From Mycolicibacter longobardus (GTDB lineage Bacteria > Actinomycetota > Actinomycetes > Mycobacteriales > Mycobacteriaceae): DNA of 64,000 bases. Each line of letters starts with the position of its first letter. Position 1 is the stretch's first letter. The notes below the pieces were generated by a model, which worked only from the letters and a program-made list of their open reading frames with translations, was not told where the DNA came from and made no database searches. Location: NCBI RefSeq assembly GCF_002102265.1, contig NZ_LQPG01000022.1, forward strand, positions 124,001-188,000. The letters are read 5' to 3'. Position numbers and translations under genes: made by a program. Below, one piece after another: positions 59,501-64,000 of this stretch.

Positions 59501-61363
59501 ATGCACAGCATCGATCGGTTCGCCGAGTCGGTTGGTATCGCTACCGGCGATTACGGTGCCGTGTACCGCTTCTCGATCGAAGAGCCCGAACGGTTCTGGG
59601 GCGCGGTGTGGGACTTCTTCGAGCTCGGCGAGCGCACCGGCCCGGTGCTGGTGGCCCGCGAGATGCCCGGTGCGCAATGGTTTCCCGATGTGCGGCTTAA
59701 CTATGTCGATCAGGTGCTCAAGTGGTCGTCGCTGCCGGGCGAGGCTCTTGTCGGACTGTCGGATGACGGCGCGCGCCTGGCGATCCCCTGGTCGGAGTTA
59801 CCCGGACGGGTTGCGGCCGCCGCTGAACTGTTGCGGTCACTCGGCGTTGGGTTCGGTGACACCGTCGCGGCCTATCTGCCCGACGAACCGTTTGCCGTGA
59901 TCGCCTTCCTGGCCACCGCCTCGCTGGGGGCGATCTGGTCGAGCTGCGGCCAAGACTACGCCCCCGAGGGCGCGGCCGGCCGAATGGCTCAGCTTGAACC
60001 GAAGGTGCTCTTCGCCCGCGACGGCTATCGGTTCGGTGGCAAGGACATCGACAAGCGCGCCGACACCGCGCAGCTGGCCGGGCTACTGGGGATCGCGGCC
60101 TCGCACGTGATCACCGAGCTGCCGGAGCCCACCTCTGACACGGCGCCGCTCAGTCCCGTACAGGTGCCCTTCGATCATCCACTGTGGGTGCTGTTCAGCT
60201 CCGGGACCACCGGCAAACCCAAGGGAATCGTGCAGGGGCACGGCGGCATCCTCATCGAGCACCTGAAAGTGCTGGGACTGCACAGCGAGATCGGACCCGG
60301 CGACGTCTTCTTCTGGCACACCACGCTGAGCTGGATGGTGTGGAACTTCCAGGTGGGCGGTCTGCTGGCCGGCGCGACCATCGTCACGTTCTCCGGGCAT
60401 CCCGTGGTGCCGACCGCCGACCGGTTGTGGCAGATCTGCGAGGAGGAGAAGGTCACCTTCTTCGGCACCAGTCCCGGACAACTGCAGGCTTCCCGCAAGG
60501 CCGACCTGGATCCGGGTACGCAGCACAAGCTGGTGCTTCGCACGGTGGGCAGTACCGGTTCGCCGTTGGCACCGGATCTGTTCAGCTGGATCGATGACCA
60601 TGTCGGACAGGGAATCTCGGTCAACTCGAGTTCCGGTGGCACCGATGTGTGTAGCGGGTTCTGCGGCGGTACCGCCTCGGTTCCCTACGTGCCCGGCGAG
60701 CTGACGGTGCGCTACCTCGGCTGTGCGTTGGAGGCGTGGGCGCCCGACCGCACGCCGCTCATCGACGAGGTGGGCGAGATGGTGATCACCCAGCCGATGC
60801 CGTCGATGCCCACGCACTTCTGGAACGATTCGGGCGATGCCAAGTACCGCGCCGCGTACTTCGAGCACGAGTGGACCGACGGCGTCGCGCCGAACGTCTG
60901 GCGGCACGGCGACTGGGTGAAACTCTCCCGCCGTGGGTCGGTCACGATCCACGGACGCAGCGATGCCACCTTGAACCGCAATGGGATTCGAATGGGTTCC
61001 GCCGACATCTACGAGGTGGTCGAAGCGATCCCGCAGGTCGCCGAGGCGATGGTCGTCGGTGTCGACGGCCCCGATGCGACGTACTGGATGCCGATGTTCC
61101 TGACCCTGGTGCCCGGAGCCGAGTTGACCGACGAACTGGTCGGACGGATCAGCGCCGAGGTACGTGGGCGCCTTTCGCCGCGGCACGTGCCCGACGAGGT
61201 GATCCTGGCCCCGGGCATCCCCCACACCCGCACCGGCAAGAAGTTGGAGATCCCGGTGACCGCGATGCTGGCCGGTCGCGACGTCAACGTCGACCCCAAG
61301 TCCGTGGACGACCCCGACCTGTTGTCGTGGTACCTGGCAGTCGGGGAAAAGCACAAGTGGTAG
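59501..61363 (+). CDS. Acetoacetyl-CoA synthetase (acetoacetate-CoA ligase)
   Basis: 620 residues from ATG 59501, supported by AAAGGAG nine nt upstream. The ANL-family P-loop is SSGTTGKPKG, and the A8/A10 regions are HGRSDATLNRNGIRMGSADIYEVVE and the catalytic Lys in TRTGKKLEIP. Acetoacetate-ligase features include FWGAVWDFFELG and FWHTTLSWMVWNFQVGGLLAGATIV. It activates acetoacetate with ATP to acetoacetyl-CoA. Its place beside a FAH-family gene fits a pathway that releases acetoacetate. Confidence 0.87.
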   Translation: MHSIDRFAESVGIATGDYGAVYRFSIEEPERFWGAVWDFFELGERTGPVLVAREMPGAQWFPDVRLNYVDQVLKWSSLPGEALVGLSDDGARLAIPWSELPGRVAAAAELLRSLGVGFGDTVAAYLPDEPFAVIAFLATASLGAIWSSCGQDYAPEGAAGRMAQLEPKVLFARDGYRFGGKDIDKRADTAQLAGLLGIAASHVITELPEPTSDTAPLSPVQVPFDHPLWVLFSSGTTGKPKGIVQGHGGILIEHLKVLGLHSEIGPGDVFFWHTTLSWMVWNFQVGGLLAGATIVTFSGHPVVPTADRLWQICEEEKVTFFGTSPGQLQASRKADLDPGTQHKLVLRTVGSTGSPLAPDLFSWIDDHVGQGISVNSSSGGTDVCSGFCGGTASVPYVPGELTVRYLGCALEAWAPDRTPLIDEVGEMVITQPMPSMPTHFWNDSGDAKYRAAYFEHEWTDGVAPNVWRHGDWVKLSRRGSVTIHGRSDATLNRNGIRMGSADIYEVVEAIPQVAEAMVVGVDGPDATYWMPMFLTLVPGAELTDELVGRISAEVRGRLSPRHVPDEVILAPGIPHTRTGKKLEIPVTAMLAGRDVNVDPKSVDDPDLLSWYLAVGEKHKW

Positions 61364-61418
61364 CGGCGGACCTGAAGCAGGCCAATTGAATCAGTGATCC
61401 ATACGGAAAGGAACCCTC

Positions 61419-62360
61419 GTGACTACTGCAGACCGGATCGACGTCCACACCCACGTGATACCCCCATTCTGGGGTGAAGCACTGCCCGACCACGGCGGTG
61501 ATCCCTCGGGCTGGACGCTCCCCGAGTGGAGCCCGGAGGCCCATCTGCAGTTGATGGACGACAACCAGATCGCCACCAGCATCCTGTCGTTGACCGCGCC
61601 CAGCGTGGTGGGCTGGCAGGGTCAAGAGCGCCGGGATCTGGCCCGCCGCGTCAACGAGTACGTCGCAGATCTGGGCGGTAAGCATCCCGGCCGGTTCGGC
61701 AACTTCGCCACCGTTCCCCTGCCGGACGTCGACGGTGCCATCGCCGAAGCCGAATACGCGCTGGACCATCTGAACGCCGACGGTGTGGTGGTGTTGACCA
61801 ACTACGAAGGCGTCTATCTCGGCGACCCGCAATACGCGCCCCTGTGGGATGTGTTGAACCGCCGGTCCGCCGTGGTCTTCATCCACCCCGGGCACCCGCA
61901 GATCCCGAACTTGGCAGGCGTCCCCGGACCACTCGTCGACTACCCGTTCGACACCACCCGCAACGCGGTGCACATGGTCTTCAACGGTGTGCTGGACAAC
62001 TACCCCGATACCAAGTTCATCTTGTCGCACGCCGGCGGATTCGTCCCGTATTCGGTTCTGCGCTTCTGCGAGGCGCGGACCCTGCTCGACCCGACCGGCC
62101 CCTCCGCCGAACAGTTGCAGGCGAAGTTCAAGCTCTTCTACTACGACACCGCACTGTCCTCGGGGCCCAGCGCGTTTCCGAGCCTGCTGGCGTTCGTCGA
62201 TCACGAACGGATTCTGTTCGGCAGTGATTTCCCTTATGCACCAAAGAACCTCGCGACGATGTTCACCGAGATTCTTGACACCGAATCGGGGCTGAACGAC
62301 GCGCAGCGGGCGGCGATCAACAACGCCAACGCGAAACGACTGCTCGGTCGAACGAGCTAG
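61419..62360 (+). CDS. Amidohydrolase of the ACMSD-like (amidohydrolase-2) family
   Basis: 313 residues from GTG 61419 with GGAAAGGAACC upstream. Metal ligands: DVHTHVIPP at the start, FIHPGHP near residue 154, SHAGGFVPYSV near 205 and GSDFPYAP near 268. These match 2-amino-3-carboxymuconate-6-semialdehyde decarboxylase-type enzymes, which decarboxylate ring-cleavage products or aromatic acids. It follows the ligase by 55 bp in the same direction and probably shares its transcript. Confidence 0.87.
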   Translation: MTTADRIDVHTHVIPPFWGEALPDHGGDPSGWTLPEWSPEAHLQLMDDNQIATSILSLTAPSVVGWQGQERRDLARRVNEYVADLGGKHPGRFGNFATVPLPDVDGAIAEAEYALDHLNADGVVVLTNYEGVYLGDPQYAPLWDVLNRRSAVVFIHPGHPQIPNLAGVPGPLVDYPFDTTRNAVHMVFNGVLDNYPDTKFILSHAGGFVPYSVLRFCEARTLLDPTGPSAEQLQAKFKLFYYDTALSSGPSAFPSLLAFVDHERILFGSDFPYAPKNLATMFTEILDTESGLNDAQRAAINNANAKRLLGRTS

Positions 62361-62383
62361 TCGAAGTCCCTCGCCGGCGGCGC

Positions 62384-62626
62384 CTACCTTTGCGGCGGCG
62401 GTGCGACCGGCTGGCAGCCGTTGACCGCTGGATTCCACCAGTTGCCCGGACCACAATCCGGTGGCGCTGAGGGCTGGCAGGCGTTGGCTCCCGGATTCCA
62501 CCAATGCCCCGGACCACAATCAGGTGGTTGAGCCGAACTCACGCCAGGTGACACCGCGGTCACGTAGCCCGTGGGCGCCAACACCACTGCTACAGCGAAC
62601 GTTGCGCGAAGAACGAAGGTCTTCAT
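62384..62626 (-). CDS. Small secreted protein with tandem CGPGxWWNP repeats
   Basis: 80 residues from ATG 62626, preceded by GGGAGAA. A signal peptide ends near SSAQ. The mature part is almost entirely two tandem repeats of about 20 residues: PPDCGPGHWWNPGANACQP and PPDCGPGNWWNPAVNGCQP, each with two cysteines likely disulfide-bonded. Such Trp/Cys/Pro-rich repeats are known from mycobacterial exported proteins of unknown function; carbohydrate or wall binding is a guess. Alternative start at 62659 lacks support. Confidence 0.78.
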   Translation of the reverse strand: MKTFVLRATFAVAVVLAPTGYVTAVSPGVSSAQPPDCGPGHWWNPGANACQPSAPPDCGPGNWWNPAVNGCQPVAPPPQR

Positions 62627-62897
62627 CGAGTTTCTCCCGTCGATAGTGTCCGGGCTCAATCCGGACGTCGGTCCGTAGCGACTACCCCTTCCGGTGGCCG
62701 CGCAATCAGCGGCATTGCCGCCAAGCCACGCGGGGTCGGACCCATTTCGTCACGTAATGACACTTGACCTGCAGACACGCCATGGCAACCACTAACCACA
62801 AGTTGGATGCCTGTTCCTACCTACGTTGGCCGCGCCGCCGCTTCGTCCACGCGGCTGCACACTACCGGCCGTCAGCGGCCTTACGACCAAGGGCTTT
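62627..62897. other. Intergenic spacer with no recognised gene
   Basis: 271 bp upstream of the small secreted protein and downstream of the alpha/beta hydrolase gene. It presumably holds the promoter of the secreted protein; GTCACGTAATGAC around 62750-62762 is weakly symmetric. No RNA gene, repeat or other conserved feature was seen. Confidence 0.4.
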
Positions 62898-63872
62898 TCA
62901 CACCGATGCGGGCCCGATGAATTCGACCCCTGCGCGAATCGCGGGGCGATGTCTCAAGATCCGGAAATGTGCCAGCCGGCCGAGTCCCGACGTCGTCATC
63001 AAGCGTGCGCCCGGCCATGACGCGACGACCTTCTCGCTCGTCGCATAGGGAGTATCGGGGTCATCGGGGTCGTGGATGAGCAGCAGCGGTGGGTGGTCGG
63101 TGCGCTCGGCGATCCGAACCATGTTGGTGTCTTCGAGCGGCATACCGATACGGCGTTCAAGGCGTCGGTGCAGGCCGGAGCGTATCCGTCGGCCGAAGTT
63201 GTGGCGCGCCGCGAAGAGGTCCAGGTAGATCGGGAACTCACCCATCGGCGCGAGGAACACCAACCGCCCAACCGTCGCGCCCCACGACGCCGCGAACGCG
63301 GTCGCGTTGGCCCCGAGGGAGTGGGCGACAACCGCGCGGGCCGGCCCGTGTGTCCGGATCATGGCTGCAACCGCTTCGGCGCACTCGATGGCGGTGGTGC
63401 GACCGGGTGCGAGGACGCCCGGCTCGGACTCGTTGTGGCTGGGCAGGTCGAATGCGATAACGCGGTGCCCGGATTCGACGAGCGGTTTGATGAACATGCC
63501 GAGGTGTGGGCGGCGCCCGCCCCAGCCGTGCACGAGATAGACCGGCGGCCCCTCGCCCCACGATTCGCCCACGATCCGGTGCCCGTCCCAGTGCGCTTCC
63601 AGCGGCTGACCGGGCGGGACGCCGGGCGGCATGCGCAGGCTGGACTCGAGGACCGGCGGGGTGCACCACAGCTCAAGCGCCCACCGCGACCCTATTGCGG
63701 GCGCGATTCGCTCCAGTAGCCAGAACAGCCGACGCACCCGCGGGGTCACCGGCGGCTGGACACCGGAGCCCTCCACATCGAGAACGATCGGGCTTGGGGC
63801 ATCTCCGGCAGAATTAGCTTGGTCGCGGCGAAGACGTCGTTGAGCGGGCGGGAGGTCCGTCGGGTCTGGCAC
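62898..63872 (-). CDS. Alpha/beta hydrolase
   Basis: 324 residues from GTG 63872. The hydrolase core starts near residue 95: VYLVHGWGGRRPHLGMFIKPL (oxyanion region), FDLPSHNESEPG, VVAHSLGANATAFAAS with the nucleophile Ser in HSLGA, LLLIHDPDDPDTPY (acid) and AHFRILRHRPAI (His region). The first 90 residues include a hydrophobic helix-like stretch and may form a lid or membrane association. Substrate unknown. The final 128 bp of the window show no gene. Confidence 0.82.
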   Translation of the reverse strand: MPDPTDLPPAQRRLRRDQANSAGDAPSPIVLDVEGSGVQPPVTPRVRRLFWLLERIAPAIGSRWALELWCTPPVLESSLRMPPGVPPGQPLEAHWDGHRIVGESWGEGPPVYLVHGWGGRRPHLGMFIKPLVESGHRVIAFDLPSHNESEPGVLAPGRTTAIECAEAVAAMIRTHGPARAVVAHSLGANATAFAASWGATVGRLVFLAPMGEFPIYLDLFAARHNFGRRIRSGLHRRLERRIGMPLEDTNMVRIAERTDHPPLLLIHDPDDPDTPYATSEKVVASWPGARLMTTSGLGRLAHFRILRHRPAIRAGVEFIGPASV

Positions 63873-64000
63873 ATGTCGAGGTTAGCGAGAGAGTGTGGTC
63901 TGCAGCCATCATCGCGCTGATCCGCGCGTTCTCACCGCGCCCGACCTGATGCCGGTGGCGGCCGCGCCAGTAACCCAGGGAAGTCCGCTATTCCGCTAGG

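Noticed and set aside
1..64000. Mobile elements, prophage, CRISPR array or defence system
   Set aside because: No transposase, integrase, phage structural gene, regular repeat-spacer array, restriction enzyme or toxin-antitoxin pair was recognised on either strand.

Overview
The window is high-GC actinobacterial DNA from a mycobacterium. The evidence is two PPE-SVP proteins, two PE-PPE-domain hydrolases, an mmpS/mmpL pair, a fused HadA/HadB dehydratase, a DUF732 secreted protein, two Rv2525c-like DUF1906 Tat proteins, F420-dependent LLM oxidoreductases and a cydABDC operon in the mycobacterial order. No tRNA, rRNA, insertion sequence, prophage or CRISPR array was seen. Coding density is very high, with many 1-4 nt stop/start overlaps, and it looks like ordinary chromosome rich in accessory metabolism and local regulators (seven TetR, one ArsR, one AraC, one GntR).

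Region by region. 1-7 kb: a methyltransferase tail, a small exported protein, a TetR gene with a perfect operator, a DinB/maleylpyruvate-isomerase-like protein, a Tat-exported unknown, an ActII-3-type MMPL transporter and another TetR. 5.6-10.7 kb: an operon on the minus strand (D-aminoacylase-like amidohydrolase, SRPBCC protein, SDR) divergent from a TetR and an epoxide hydrolase, sharing one operator. 10.7-14.6 kb: mmpS-mmpL-tetR, translationally coupled. 14.8-17.0 kb: a coupled trio of O-methyltransferase, START-like protein and macrolide-2'-phosphotransferase-like kinase. 17.0-24.1 kb: cydA-cydB-cydD-cydC followed by fused hadAB. CydB carries a striking in-frame insertion made of two 57-bp palindromic repeats.

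24.4-27.5 kb: two PPE genes and a DUF732 gene. 27.5-33.6 kb: an acyl-CoA dehydrogenase pair, an orphan molybdopterin oxidoreductase, a frameshifted SnoaL-like gene and an LLM oxidoreductase. 33.7-41.5 kb: an SDR and TetR with a perfect operator, a membrane protein, two Tat-exported DUF1906 proteins, a glyoxalase-fold protein, an AraC regulator divergent from a DUF1772 membrane protein, an LLM enzyme and a TesB thioesterase. At 41.5 kb lies an unlisted 28-residue membrane peptide with its own promoter, operator-like palindrome and ribosome binding site. 41.7-47.7 kb: an ArsR/AHSA1 pair, two inverted paralogous PE-PPE hydrolases flanking an exported coiled-coil VldE-like protein, a COG0523 GTPase, an I78-like membrane protein and a DUF2200 protein. 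47.7-54.9 kb: an amine oxidase/TetR pair, an amino-acid permease, and a TetR-controlled FAD monooxygenase plus quinone-oxidoreductase-like enzyme.

54.9-62.4 kb reads as an aromatic-ring catabolic locus. A MhpA-like hydroxylase, a fumarylacetoacetate-hydrolase-family enzyme and an extradiol dioxygenase form one operon, divergent from a GntR regulator followed by acetoacetyl-CoA synthetase and an ACMSD-like amidohydrolase. The GntR/hydroxylase spacer is an AT-rich island with a perfect palindrome. The window ends with a small secreted tandem-repeat protein and an alpha/beta hydrolase. The most unusual signals are the repeat inside cydB, the 28-residue membrane peptide, the inverted PE-PPE pair, and the mph-like trio with an altered catalytic motif.
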